Translations under genes and position numbers: made by a program
Shown here: positions 24,801 to 39,800 of the stretch, piece by piece
Layout of the letters: the number at the start of each line of letters is the position of its first letter
How positions within the stretch are numbered: position 1 is the first letter of the stretch
Source of the DNA: Hemicentrotus pulcherrimus
Taxonomy: Eukaryota; Echinodermata; Echinoidea; Camarodonta; Strongylocentrotidae
NCBI GenBank assembly: GCA_003118195.1
Contig: BEXV01000024.1
Span: 358,867 to 422,866, forward strand
Length of the DNA: 64,000 nucleotides
Direction: 5' to 3'
The notes under the pieces: model-generated
Databases searched by the model: none
What the model was told of the DNA's origin: nothing
Seen by the model: the letters and a program-made list of their open reading frames with translations, nothing else

Positions 24801-27800
24801 TGTTGTTGTTTGTTATTTTCTCAACATTAATCAACCACTTCATTTCTATTTTCTAATCAGTGTTGAAGGTCACTCACATTCTGAAGATGATGGAGGATGA
24901 TGGCAGAGAAGGAAAGGAAGAAGTCATGAAAATATAGTAAGTATAAGTCAAGTCAAACCTGCTTTAGTGACCACCTGTCTTCAAAGACCACCTGCCTACA
25001 AAGACCACATTTTTTGTTTCCCTTGGAGAAGATTTCTCATTGAAACACGTACAGTAGGTTCCTGTACATGAAGACCACCTGCCAATATAGGTTGGTCTTT
25101 AAAGACAGGTTTCACTGTATATCTTTTACTTAATTTCTTTCTTTATTTAGGCATACAAATTTTAGTACTGTTTGATACGCTGGCATACTGGTATTGATGC
25201 ATGTATGCATGAAATTGTAAGTACATACATATCTTTATCAAACATTTATTACCTTCTGTAGTATATCAACCAATCAAAAGAAATCATGAGATAGTGTACT
25301 TGTCTTTCATTTCAATATTTGACTTACAAGTAAGTGGTGGCTACAAGCATTAAGTAAGAAAGATATTTTGTGGCTGGTGAATTATTTCTGCCATTTCCAC
25401 AATTTCTTCATACATGTATACATCTTTCATAACAGATAAATACACACTGTTGGGAAAATAATCTGCTAGGGCAAGATATTGTGTAAAATGTTACCATGCG
25501 GTGTATCCATGGGAAAAACTTATAATATAAAGAAAACCAAAGTCCCCCCCAAATGTAAGACGAGCAGTACTGCATTTATAGATCTATATATATATATATA
25601 AAAAATGTAAATTTGTGTTTATTATTGTTACATCAGTTATTTTAAAAAAATGTATTCCATGCATATACACTATTAAAGTATGTGACATTTACTTATTTGC
25701 ATTATAGTGTAGCCAATGCAGCAGATGAGAAGGACTTTGCTTCACTTCATGATCAAATCATCAGGAATACAAGTAGAAAGGGCACCTCTGCTTCAGGCAA
25801 TATAGGTAAGTTGTGATTGTACACTCAACAACTGGTTTATTCAAACTCCTTGTCAAGTGGACTGGTTTAATTAAGTCCTTTGTTGAGTACTTTAAGATGG
25901 AAGCTTTAAGATCTTACATTGTCTGGAAACATTAATCAGGACAAATCAATTCACATACTGTACCTAGAAAATTACAAAACTTGGTAAGCCTAACAAGCAA
26001 AAAATCCTTTAACAAATTCTCAAACCACAAAGATATTTATGGTTTTCTTTAAAGGCGTCAATGTGTAACTCCCTCTAACAGTAAATTCCCCCAACCAATT
26101 TTTGAATTATCCCAACCGTTTTCCCATGAACATAAGACATAAAACAACGCTTAAATGCTCAAATATTTGGAATGGTATATAGAGTCGATTCATTGCTTTG
26201 GGAGAATTTATATTCACCTAAAATTTAATTTAATTATAATAATATAGTTGGGAGAATTTAGAAATCAATCAGATCACCTTTTCCAATTGTTAAGATTAAT
26301 AATGGTCTGTTTTCACTCAAACTTTCAGATTATCATCAGTTGTACACCTAGTGTTGATGTCACTACCTAAGCACCATTTTCTCTCATCTGAACAGTGTTA
26401 CCAAGTCCCTTTGATATTGTTTATGTTAAAAGCATACCATTTGTCAGAATGAAGCATCTCTTCAATTCAAATTCAATTTTCAATTCAATAAACATTTATT
26501 TCCTTAACAAAACAAAATGAACATATCATGAAATATATATTTACAATGTTAGGTAGGAAGAAGGCAAAATCCCTAAAAAGCAAAGGGCTTGTGGCGGGGT
26601 CTCCAATAACAAAACGGATATGTGATACATACAAACTACATAATAATCATAATCTACACAAAATACCAGTAACAAATAAAGAGATAGATAAATCAAGAAA
26701 TAAATAAATTGATTGCAGGTTGAAATCAAGAGGCCTTTTTTCAATCACTGTAGTAAATAAAATTGATAATAAAAAATAAAAAAACACTTATCACCAAGGA
26801 TTGTACATCTTTATGTTGACACGGCAAGGCACTAATGTCCTTTGGCAAGGCAATAATCTTCATTTGCCACAATTGACCCAGGTGAGGTCAATGGGTACCT
26901 GAAATGATGGAGCGCTGTAATGGCAGCTAGGCTAAAGCCGGGTAATGATAAGTGCACCTCGGAATAGAATTTCTAGATAGACGGCACTATACAAATGCCT
27001 ATTATTATTATTATTGTTATTATGTTGTAGGTATCACAGTGAAGCTTCTGATGCTGCATGGTCATCTAGATAGCCTGAAGAAAGAGAAGCATCTTCTATT
27101 CAACAGAGGCCACAGTGTCACTCATAAGCTAGGATTCAGTGACATCATCATGCCAGGTATCTTACAATGTCACCCTATGTTATCCACCAATAGATTGTAT
27201 AACACATGCTTTGGAAATGATTTGTCTGCAGTCAGTTCCGTAAAAACTAACCAACTTTCCTAACTTGAATCCTGGATCCAGCATTGAATATATAATTAAC
27301 CTCCTAATTCTAAACCTACTGTAAACCCCACCCTGCAGGCCCCAATTGGCGACTCACCAGCAAAGATTTGAAGTAATTGAAGGTGTTGTTAAAAGTCAAA
27401 GGAAACAAAAATTGACATGATTTGTTTTCGATAATATGCAATTATGAGGGTTTAATCACATCCTCCTGTTTTTTAAAATTTATTGTACACTAATAAGCTT
27501 GTTGGAAAACTGATTTTTATAATAATGAGTGCCTTCATCACAGATGATAATAATAATAATATTCCGTACTTATTATCATCATCATCATCAACTTCAGGTG
27601 GCGCTGCAAAGCGCTGCTGTGGCCTTCATGAGAGCACGCCATGCAACTCTTTCACCTGTCATTTGTGTTGCACCTTTCATTCCTTGTCCAGACACTTTCT
27701 TCATATCATCAGTCCAAGATATTGGTGGACGACCTCTACCCCGTTTTCCTTCGACTGCTCCTTGCAGTACTTATATTGCTTCTAAAGTTGTCTTTTTCTT

Positions 27801-30800
27801 GTAGTTTTTTATACATAATCTATTAGTGTATAGAAAACAGACACAAAGTGAATCACTAAAAGTCTACTGCATTGAAAAAAAGAAGGATAAAGGACAGATC
27901 AATACAACTGTATAAAGCTATGAAACCTTCAAAATTAATGTTTTAGTCTTAAACCATGTGAATGCACTAATGAAATCAGATTTTCATCAAAACTATGATC
28001 TTTACCGCAACTATAAGTTCTTTAGAATTAAATTTATGACAAACCCCACCCCCTTTGAATGACAAATCTATTAGTTAGTGTGTGAGAAGTATGGTGGGAT
28101 ATGTTGCAATCAGCCTCCGGAGTAAAAGTGTATAGATAGCTAGATGTTTAAGTCTTTGCTGTCCCAGATAATGTATGGGATAAAATCCTTGGCTTGCCCC
28201 ATTCATTGATTATTTAGTAGTGCTTGCTTTTTAATTAGCAAGTAAACAGTTCCTAATTACACTCTGTATTATCATTAAGACCACAAGGACCCAAACTGGA
28301 TAGTTATGGTTATCTTCTCATGAGAAGAACTACTTGAAACAAACAAAATAGGAGGATATGAAAGTGATCGATGGCTGAAAATTGAAACTATGGATGGCAG
28401 TAATGACATCTCAAAAGTAATTAACATTTGATTAAAATCAATATTCCACCATTTTTATCCAGGGTATCTCAACATAGCCATTGTACTCTCGAAAACATGC
28501 AATACTTTCAGTGTGACAAAAGGAGAAGAAAACTTGAATGGTTAATGTTGTGTATTAAACATAGAAATACGGTGATGCATATTTTTTTGGGGAAAAACAC
28601 TAATGGGGTATATTTATATTCTTATTACAAAGGTGACCTGCGGAATGACCTCTTCATTGCCTTAGAGAGAGGGGAGTTTTGTGATAAGAATGCTGGGCGC
28701 AATATCGAGGTGACCATGTGTACGATAGATGAGAAATGGAAGAAGATTGTAAGTCAATTTTATACTATTTGTTATCTTTGTGTTAAACTCCTACTTCCAA
28801 AATACATTTCCACATGATTTTTTTATAGCCCATCAATTGATCGATTACTTTTCCAAGAAGATTTTACAGGTACACTGTACATTTTATTTTTCTGTTTCTC
28901 CTGTCATAAAAAAAAAATAGAATTGTTTTGAAAAATTCAAAAAAGCAGAGGATCAGTGACCATTTAGTCAACTTCTCTGGGCAGAAAGGCAGGGAAAATT
29001 GTGGGAAATACATATGTGTAGAATAATAGTGGATTGATGATTAATATTATCAAACATTGACGGTATCAATGTAAATGATATTCTGTCTTCAAATTCAAGT
29101 TATGAGTTTTAACATTGTTTTCCATGGGGAACAATGGTCTTTATAACTAGTCACATTGTGAAAACAGAATCAATCTTTGTTTTTTGTTTTGTAGGAATGC
29201 ATCTGCCTTGTAGATGATGAAGAATCTGAGATAGAGTATAGATCGGTGGTATACTTGCACAATCAGACCCCACGCTGGAATGAACTAGTCAGACTCAATG
29301 TACCTATGGAAAGCTTCAAGGGTACACACATACGCTTTGAGTTCAGACACTGCTCAAAAGATAACAGTAAGTCTGATCTAGTGATGATTTCGTATTTCAT
29401 CTCAGTTCTGTTTGTTTGAGGGAGTTTTTTTTTCTTTTCTTTTAACACTTTTTTGGCCTGTTTGATTTCATTACACTCTTCATATTTATTTTGCAAATAC
29501 TGACAATGACTGACCATAAAAGTGAAAAAGAAATTAATATGCATATTAAGCAGGTGTATGATATATATATACATACAAGTTCATGATTATACATAGAACA
29601 ATTTTTATATGGTACATTGAAACATAAAACATTTAGTATACTGAAAGTAAGAATACTCTATCCCAGCTAAGTTTTATGTGACAGGAAGAGGTGTTGGTTG
29701 TTAGCGGTGTACCATTTGCGGTTAACATTTCCTGATAAGCTTCAGAAATATGAGCTTGCTTAAGAATACGTTTATGAAGGGACAAAGCAACAAGCACGAT
29801 GAGTGGGTCATTGAAAGTATATGATAGATGTAAAGCAAACTGTTCACAAGTATACAATGTAGTTTCAGTTTCGACCAAGATACCAATGCAGCAGTTTATT
29901 AGATCCTTTTTATATATTAGTCTTTATTTTTATGTTTTTTCAGGTTTTGATACAGGGCCTGTGAATAAAGAATAATGATTAAACAAGTGCTATATCTCAG
30001 ATATTTTGCATAAAGCGTGATATATTTCCAATATTGCATTTCTGTTTGATCAGAAATTGTTTTCCTTGTAAAAAATCAAGGCTACCTTAGCTATGTGTAG
30101 AAGTCATTTACCACAGTAATTCAAGTTACATATATCTAGTAGGTTGGTTGCATTGACATTTCTTCCAGTTAAATGCAAACATGTCTCTCCACATTTATCT
30201 TAGAGGAAAATGGTTAGATTGGAGAGAGAGTTGAACATCTTCAAATGTCCATTTGAATGATATATGTGACCCATGGTATAAGGTTTATAAGCAATACAAT
30301 GTGATGTGATGCGATGTAAAAAGGTTGATTTAATAGCAATAATCCATGTTTTTACTTCTGATTGAACAGAGAGAAAAGAGAAACGTCTGTTTGCAATGGC
30401 ATTTATGCCACTCATGAAGAAGGATGGAACAGCGGTAGAAGACAGCACACACAGTCTCTTTGTCTATAAGGTAAGCTGCATTCAATCACCTATCCATTGT
30501 TATAATGCACACATAGCTTGAGAGACCATTTACAATATGTACCAACATTTTCTTGCATAATTTGATGACGATTATCATTATTATTTACAATTAAATGATT
30601 CTTAGACATACAGATAGTAGACAAAATGAGCATTAGACAAACTGTGAACTAGACTGTCTTGAAATAAGACTAAATGAGCAATAGACCAAATGGGTAGTAA
30701 AGTTATTGGAGATTAGACCAAATGACTATCAGCCTAAACGGTCTTTAGACCAAATGATAAGTATATATGAAATGATTTTTTTTTAGGCCATGTGGATAGT

Positions 30801-33800
30801 AGATTAGCTGGGTGTAGACCAGATGGGAATAGACCCATTGGGATGGTTGTAGACCAGATGGGAATAGACCCATTTGGTTGTAGACCAGACAGCAATAAAC
30901 CCAGTGTATCACATATGAGCAATGTCTCTTTAAAGATACTATGTCCCTTTTGCAGCCAACATCAAACTCTGTAGAACTTTGCAGGGATTATGAATATGTT
31001 ATGCATGCAGGTCCTATCTGTGAGAGTAAACTTGAGCAGTGTCCTAATATTTAAATTATGCAAGGAAACTCGTTTACTTGCTAGACTTCACTGTCAGACA
31101 CTATTGTGTGACTGACTGGCTTTTTTCATCTTTGGTAATAACATTCATAAAATGAGCTGTAAAGGGTACATGAGCATTTGTCTACATCAATAACCCACTT
31201 CTTGTAATGGTCAAAATTAAAGTGATTGAATCTTTGCGCAGCATAAAACGTACGACCATTCAGTACAATGGTCTGAAAAATGAGACTATTACTTACTGGC
31301 TCTATAGCTCCTAAGTCGATTCGACAACTAATAGTTGTTATTTTCCCACTTAAAGACATGTTCAAGCCCCCCTTTTTTTAGGGAAGTTCTAAATTAGTCC
31401 GAAATTAGTATTGTCTTTCAAATGCCATTGGAATTTAACCTTTTCATTTTTTGGGCCTGCAAATGGGACATAGTACCTTTAAAGGTTGGGTAAAATCCAT
31501 TCTTTAATTTGGTGTGTAACTTTAAATATGTGCCTATTTTGATATACCACGATCTGTTTTAAAGGAAATCCGTAAGTTTTGCAAAAAAGGTAACTTTCAT
31601 GCAACTTTTTGGCTCTATTTGGCAAAAACTGACCAAATCTCCTTGCTGAAATAATATTTGAAGTTTGAATGTAGTATTACCACATTAAACTACTAACATA
31701 CAGAACAATATATTTTGGGTGATTGGTACACTTTTAGATTAAATTAGCAAGATTGCAAAGTCTCATATGTACATATAGATGCATCATTAGCTGTTACAAC
31801 GCTGTACAATTAGCTTGATTGTAATTGTGATTTAAACATTTTTTTGTGTGTGTGTGACAGTGTTCAGATCACCATGATTTCAAGGATCCTAACCACTACC
31901 TGACTCTGCCATATTGTTCAGCTGATATGGTTGCTAAGGGCAACGCAACAAGCAACGACATGTATGAGTTGAACCAGAAGGATACTTTCACTGTCAAAAC
32001 GGTCATCTGCTCAACAAAACTTGTCCAAAACAGTGAGTATTAGGCCAAATACTTCGCATTTAACTTGAAGATATGAGAGACAAAGTAACATTTTCTGTAA
32101 TCAAAGTATTTTTGTTGTTGGTAAAAATATTTGTATATTACCAGTACGATTAATTATTATTCTAAAGATATTCAAAGCTTTTGATATTATTTAATTGAAC
32201 TATTATATTTTAAGAATGGATGCTTAAAATCAGTCCAAAGTGTATGGAGATTATGGTTGAATGGATAAAAAAATAATAAACCAAAACATATACATCCACC
32301 ATTTTTTAATTAACATACAGGCAAGTTAGATTTGTAAAGTTTTCAGTGTGAATAGAATTTATAATGGTTTGACAACATAATAACTGCTCTCCTGATATAC
32401 TATTAACAAGTCTTTTGTGAAGTACTGTGCATCATACCAACACCAACAGCATTGTACCAACACGCACGCTTGCGCACATATGCACACACATACCTAAACA
32501 CACACACGCACTCACACAGCACACTCACAAACTCATACACAAAGAATGTTTACCTAAACACTTTTCATTTAAAGTTTTACCTTAAGATTGAGGCCGCCAT
32601 CCTAGCCAGGCTTCGCTTATGATTGCGGTCTCCTGCACTTTTTCAACTGATAGTTGGGATAATACTTGAAATTATAATACTATGTTATAGAAATATAAAG
32701 TTTCGTTGTTATATGAACATGTTCATATGTAAACAAAATATTTTGACATGAAGTTATCATTGTTAGTATATTTTGTGTTATACCCTACGTTTATAATTAT
32801 GTTCTTTGTTATTTCTGTTATTATATTTGGAAAAATGCAGAAATAAGTTAAAAAAAAAAAAAAATATGTAAGGAAGTGAACTGCATCATTTGTGTTTTCG
32901 TAGCTTCCCAATGATCAAGGTTATTTACTATCTTTTTTATTTCATATTTCTCCATATTTCCATCCATTAGTCAACCTGCTAGGTTTGTTGAAGTGGAGGC
33001 AGCATCCCGATAGACTACATGCCATCCTAGAGAAACTAAGCGGTGTCAGCGGTCAGGACATTGTCAGGGTCAGTTCTATATTCTACCATCTTTCTCATTC
33101 CATTATAGGGTTACAACCATGGGTCAATGATGAGGGGGATTAAAACAATTTACTATTCATGTTGGATAACATGGAGGATCAAACATTTTAGATAGGTCCC
33201 TTAAATAGTAGTTTGTGATGGAATTTTTAGAGACTTTGATATTAATGTTGCAATCAAGGTTCAATATTTCTTTACAATGCTGCATTCCAGTAATTAGTGA
33301 TGTGTAACATGAAGTGTGGAAATGGTATTTCTTCCAGCAGTAGCTTCTAATATTTAAGACACCTGGGAAAGGAGCTGTTATGCTATTGAAATAAATACAT
33401 TCAAACCTGTCTTAGTGGCCAACTCTCTCTCAAAGGCCACCTGTATATAGTGGTATTTTGTCTCCCATGAGAAAGAAATGTGTGTTTAGAACCTGTCTAG
33501 AAAGGTTACCTGTCAACAGGGGTCACCTTTTTCTGTTTCCCTTGAGTGGCCTTTGTAGACAGGTTTGACTGTACATTGTTAAAAGCATCTATATGGAATA
33601 TCTTGTCACCAGAAGCTCTTTACTCGGATGGAGACTTGGCTGATGTCTTCTTTTTCAACAATACATAACTGTCATAAAGATCACTTCCCTGTTAAAATGT
33701 TTTAAAGCCTGGTATTTCCATTATATCTATAGCATACTTTTCATTTTGGTGCTGCTTTCAAATGGTCTTGGAATGATGTTGATTTTTCTTTCAGTTGTTC

Positions 33801-36800
33801 ATTGTTGCTATGTACATGTAAATATCTTTGATGAGGGCTGTATTATTGATTCTTCGCTTCTGGCTTTTCCAAGCTCATCTTTAATCCTCTTTATGTCTAT
33901 TTCTTTCAGTTGTTCATTGTTGCTATGTACTGTAAATATCTCTGATGAGGGCTGTATTATTGCTTCTTCCCTTCTGGCTTTTCCTAGCCCACCTTTTTAA
34001 CCCTTCTGTATATCTTTGGTTACTCCTTGTAGGTACTCCAAGACATCCTGGATGCCCTCTTCTCTATATTAGATGAGAGGAGTGAAGAATATGGACGGCA
34101 GATATTTGAATGTCTGGTGAGAAAATAATTATTCAGATCTATGCATGATTTTAATGAGGAATAAGTTGAGTACACAAGCTAATCACTCACATTCTTATAA
34201 AATATATTCTTTCAGAGCTATTGTATCAGTCGTAGCATTTATTAGCATTATGGTCAACAGAGTGTTATACTCTTCAACATGCATATATTGACCTTATGAT
34301 GTTTATTGAATCCTACAATAATAATCACTGTTGCCATTTTATTTATTATAAGCCTCTGAATTGAAAAATTATGCAAGCCTTCAGATTGTAAACATGATTA
34401 TTATGATGATGGTGATCATTTATCACCATAAAGTATTCATTCCAGCATACCACATGGATAGTTTTCTTTAAGAATATTGATCTTTTTGTATGTTTTAGGT
34501 TCATATCATCAGTGTACTAGGTGAACAACGTTTCAAGTCTTTCACCACTGTCTTGGATACCTACATTGATAATCACTTTGTCAGCACATTAGCACATCAG
34601 TGAGTATCCTTTATTATATACCTCATACATAGATTGTCATTCACTAATTGGTAAAGACTATATCACATGACAAGGAGCATTTCGATCTATCATTGTGTCA
34701 TTTTATCTTACCCTGTGATAGTACTCCAAAACCCTGTGAAAGAACTCCTAGAACGGCGCTCTAGCTCAAAATGGTTTCTTCATGTCAACGCAGCTAAAAC
34801 CAAAGTTGTTGTATTTTCTTGTGGTAAAGTTCGAAAAATTCCTGTAGACCTACTTAAATTTGATTATGATATTGTAGAAGTTGTTGATGAATACGTCTAT
34901 CTTGGAACGGATGAGGTATATAAAACAAATATGGACTGCTCTGTAATCAGGTGGTGGAGGAAATTATCACTTCCTTGGTGGTGTTCATACCGGCCATTCT
35001 ATCACCCCCTCGGCTTGGCCTCGGGGTGATAGAAGGGCCGGTATGTACACCACCTTGGGGGTGATAATTCCCACCATCATCCTAATGAGCAGTCAATATT
35101 TGTATAATAGTACCCACTTCTGTAAGGCTATCTTCCATTTTTGGGGGGTCTTCTATTTGTCTTCTTTTAAACTTACCTCTTACAACATTATTGTAAAGTG
35201 CATTTGAACATGTATATGAAAAATACATTTCTGAATAAATTATTATTATTATTAGTAGTAGTAGTAGTAGTAGTAGTAGTATTATTGTTATTATTATTGA
35301 TATTACAAAATATTTTGATCGTAGGTTCTTGGTATACTACATGATGATGTACATTGAAAAGGCACTGCAACAGAAGCAGGATCACATCACAAACATGCTG
35401 GAAGGACTTCAGTATCTCTTCAAGTTTATCTTCAGGTCGCACATCCTCTACAAAATGTAAGTTGAAAGGTCGAATAACCTCTACAACATGTAAGTTGAAG
35501 GTCGAATAACCTCTACAACATGTAAGTTGAAGGTCAAATAACCTCTACAACTTGTAAGTTGAAAGGTCGCATAACCTCTACAAAATTTAAGTTGAAAGGT
35601 TGCAGACCCTCTGCAGTCAGTTGAAAGGTCGCACAACCTCCACAAAATGTAAGTTGAAGTGATTAGGTAGAGAACTGGAAGAATGAACCCATGATAAAAA
35701 TGGTACCTCAAAAGGTGGGACTTTTATAGAAGTATGTTAAATGAGATATTAATGAAGAAGGTAAACTGCATATCTGACTACTTCAATAGTTCAAAAAGAG
35801 ATAATATGACATTTTCTCCTTGATTTATTTGTCAAAAATTTAGGGTTGTGACTTGAAGGATTAGTGTTAGGGTTAGATATACTGTTTTGGCCAAGGTTGA
35901 AATTACATGTTCCGTGGTGTGACAATTTGACCCAAAGCATGTTGCTGAATTCTGATATACAATTAATTAAAAATAATGATAATGATCCATACCATATACA
36001 TGTCAACAGGTGCTGTCACTGTATTGATAAAGGAGGAATTGGTACTTGATAGTATGATTAGATTGTATTGGTACCAGGTGAGGAATATAGAATGTTCCAA
36101 TATTCATTTTTTTTCCTTCTAGGGCTACTGGTGATGTCCATGATGGTGATATGCAGGACTCTATCAGGAATCTCTTCAATTCCATCAATAATCTCATGCA
36201 GAAAGACGATGAAAAACTGGAGAAACATCAGGTTAGATTCTATTCAATCAACATTCATGCAATGATGCTAGTCCGATATAGCTTCTTACAAGCAGACTTA
36301 CCATCATGGAGTCTCTAAATCACTTTCAATAGTGATTCAGAACCGTCCTAAAACAGTATATATGGATTAAGAGAACATGGAAATGATTGAAAGTGAAGGT
36401 TCAGAATGTTTCTCTCATAAGGTGATATTTCTTAAATTATAATCCGGGTTAAACAGCAATTTATAAACTATGAGTTACAAATCATAGGTTTCAAGTAAAC
36501 GAAACCATAAATCTGTGGCATACTGTCATACAAAGCAGATTTTTTAAAGATTACAATTCCTGAGTACACTAAATTGTACCTGGCTTTATCTAGCTTGACT
36601 CAGGAGATACTAACTTTGAAAAGACTTCCTTCCTAACATATTCAAAATCGTGTCTACTTCAGTGTCAACTCTTTCATATGGTCACCGCTCTTTTTGCAAA
36701 GCTTCTGCTGAACATAAAAACAAACTACCTTTAAATGTCAAAAACTGTTAAACAAATTTAAAACTTGTCTTGAGACACATTTATTCAAAATTGCTTTTGA

Positions 36801-39800
36801 TGATTATCTACTCTGCTCACATTGATGCATATTTTATATGTATTTTAATTTTGTAGGTTTATTTGCTTTGATATGTACATGTAATTGTTTATCAGTATAT
36901 TTTGTTTGTTATAGTGCTTAGAGACTTTGTGGTAAGTGCTTTATAAGCAACGTTTTTATTATTATTGTTATTTTGGATCCAGCTGGTAGTGCTACGGAAG
37001 TTCAGCACCATCTGCAACGAGCTGATGGCTATGGCCATGTACACAGCACCCGAAGTGAGCCAGTTCACAGCAGACTTGTTGCTGTGTATACCACACACGC
37101 TGAAGAGAACAAAAGTTCTACAGAGCAAGCTGGAATGCATTCGAGAAGCAATCAACAGCACACTCTTCAAATCACCCAGTAAGTTATGTTAATCTGCCTA
37201 GAGATAAGCATCATTATGATAATTTTTTTCAGTAAAATACAATTTTGGGGATTAAAGAATACAGTTTTTGAATTCCAGAGGTTGGCAGGTCTGAATAGGA
37301 TACAAGAGGGAAAGAAAAACATACAAGAAAATGGTAGAGGGTCTGAGAAAAAGAGATCGAGGATAGAAGAAAAAGAGATCAAGGATAGAAGAAATAACTT
37401 TGTTCTACATGTATGTCCATTTGAATCAATGTAAATGTAGGTTTGTGGACATCCATAGGTAGGTTTTAACGTAATGTTTTATACCATAATAATCAAGACA
37501 GAAGTTAGATGCTAACTGAAGTATGAAAAGGAACAAAGCAAAGATGTGGATGGACATTTTTTTAAACTTTTGTTATTTAAGTGGCAAGGAGGGTACTTCT
37601 TGAGCCGTGCCTTGCCCAGCTCCAGCACCACATTCAGGCAGAGCATCTACCCGATGTCTGTATAGCTATCGTAGAAGACATCCTGACTGCCTTACATACA
37701 CTCTCACAGGTAACCAGCACTATCTAAATCCCCAATTGCACCAGGAAGACTCACACCAGACTGACGATAGAACAATAATGCTGTATTTAAACTCTGAATA
37801 GCCTAGATATAATGATAATGATAATCTGGATTTATAAAGCGCTTAATAAGGAATACTGTGTCTAAATTGGTACCCTGATCATCGGATTCATTCAGCACAA
37901 TGTGCACCATCTCCACTCCCTGGGGAATATTCCTACCATATGGTCACCATGAGGGTATAGGAAATTACTAACACAAATGCTTTCGTCATCTTACCGGGTT
38001 TCAATTTCTTTCTTGGGTATTGAGTGGCAAAATGTAGATTAATGCCTTGCCAAAGGACATTAGTGCCGTGTCAGGGATTGAACCGACGACTGTGGAATTT
38101 CAAGTTGAGTGCTTAAACTACTCTACTACGTTGCTTATTGTGCAGTTTAGTTACATTTTGCAGTATGACATCCATTAAAGATATTTAGACTTTCCTGTCT
38201 GTAGGTAAATGTTAATTCTAATGTTGACCTTCCCATTATTCAATTTGAAATGTAATTTAGGAATAAAGATGTGATGTTTCTCACAGTTTTTTATTTTTTA
38301 TATGACCTTTGACCTGTATAGACAGAGCAAGTAGAAGAGGAGATTAGTCTCGTGATCCGTCATCTCTTCAGAGAGATCCTCGGCATGGTGCCAAACTCAG
38401 AGAACATGACAGATTTACATGTGAGTAGTTTCTTTCATCTACCTTTGGTTGTTAGTGTGTGTTAGCTGTACAGAAGGAAACTCCTATATTTTTGTCTTTA
38501 AACATCTGGTATCAATGATGAGTAGCGATGAAATCATCATTGCTTATTGCAGTAAGATATATGAATACTATTGATGAGGAAGAAAAAAACAACAACATCA
38601 TTTGGGCATTTTTTTGTGTCTGAAATCATTTTTGTGACTGGACTGCTTAAAGACCGTCACCACTACTGGGCCAGAAAGGATTAGACCACACAGAGAGCCA
38701 TCGACGTAACTGTGACAGGTGGCTATCTCATTAACTCAGCTCTCATTTAACATAAGAAAAGAAGGATCATGGGGGATAAACAGGCACCGATTGGGGAAGT
38801 TTTCTATATAGAGGGAGCAAGTAGCTAAAAGTATGGCAGTGTGCCTTTAAACGTTGTTTTCCTCAATATTTTCTCTTTTTGTTTATTTGATTTGTGACTG
38901 AAGCTGTTCCGAAGAAAAGTGAGTATCCAGGAAATATCAGACTAAATGTTTTGTGTTTATCATAGCTTTGCAGCGAATTGATTGAAATCTTTGTGGATTA
39001 TGCAAGCATTTTCTTCCTAAAAATTACTTGGCAGCTGAAGTATTTCCGATAAATTTATGCTGATTTTGATACTTCTTTTCATAAGCTAAAAACTCTTCAT
39101 ATCTGATTATCATCCTCAAAACAATGAGTGATTTCAAGTTGGGTGTTAGTGTTAGTGTTAGTTTTATGAGCAGTCAAGAGCTTTTAAATCAAGCTAAAAA
39201 TTTGCTGATGAAATTAAGAGCCTGATACCAATATCAATATCGATAGCTTAACACTAACACCAAACTGGAAATTAACATTTGCTTAATCCCTAGGGGCTAG
39301 TGTTAGTGAATAGGACATTTGTACGTAACATATTAACACCAGCCACAATAGTCAGTTCAGTAGACAACAATTTTGCAAAATCGATAACGCTAACTACCGG
39401 AAGTTGACGCCATTCAGAGGTCAAAACCTTGACACCAGCTGATTTTTGTTTAGGGCTGGTGTTAGTGTTTAAAGGTAAAGACCAGTTCTGGTCATGTGAT
39501 TGCATTGTGAAAGAAATGTTATAGAATCGATAAGAAAAGGTTGATCATCTAGGATGTACATGTAAGTATTGGTGTGTACTGCAAGGTTCTGGAATCATCA
39601 AAATGATAAGAAATTTGGCCCAGTCTTGGTAAAATTTCAAGCACTGTACACAGAAAGATGTATACGGGAATACGCAACACATGCACAATATCTATCCGGT
39701 CCAGATAGATCTAATAATTTACCAAATATATATATTAATAGGTGGTTTCCCGGCAAAATTTCTATCATCACGTATTAGTCAAAACATATTTTTTTACATG

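Noticed and set aside
30734..30974. Repeat-containing peptides on both strands
   Set aside because: Produced by the minisatellite; open on both strands and without other support.
34667..35029. 120-codon open frame as a host gene
   Set aside because: It is a LINE reverse transcriptase relic running into a foldback.
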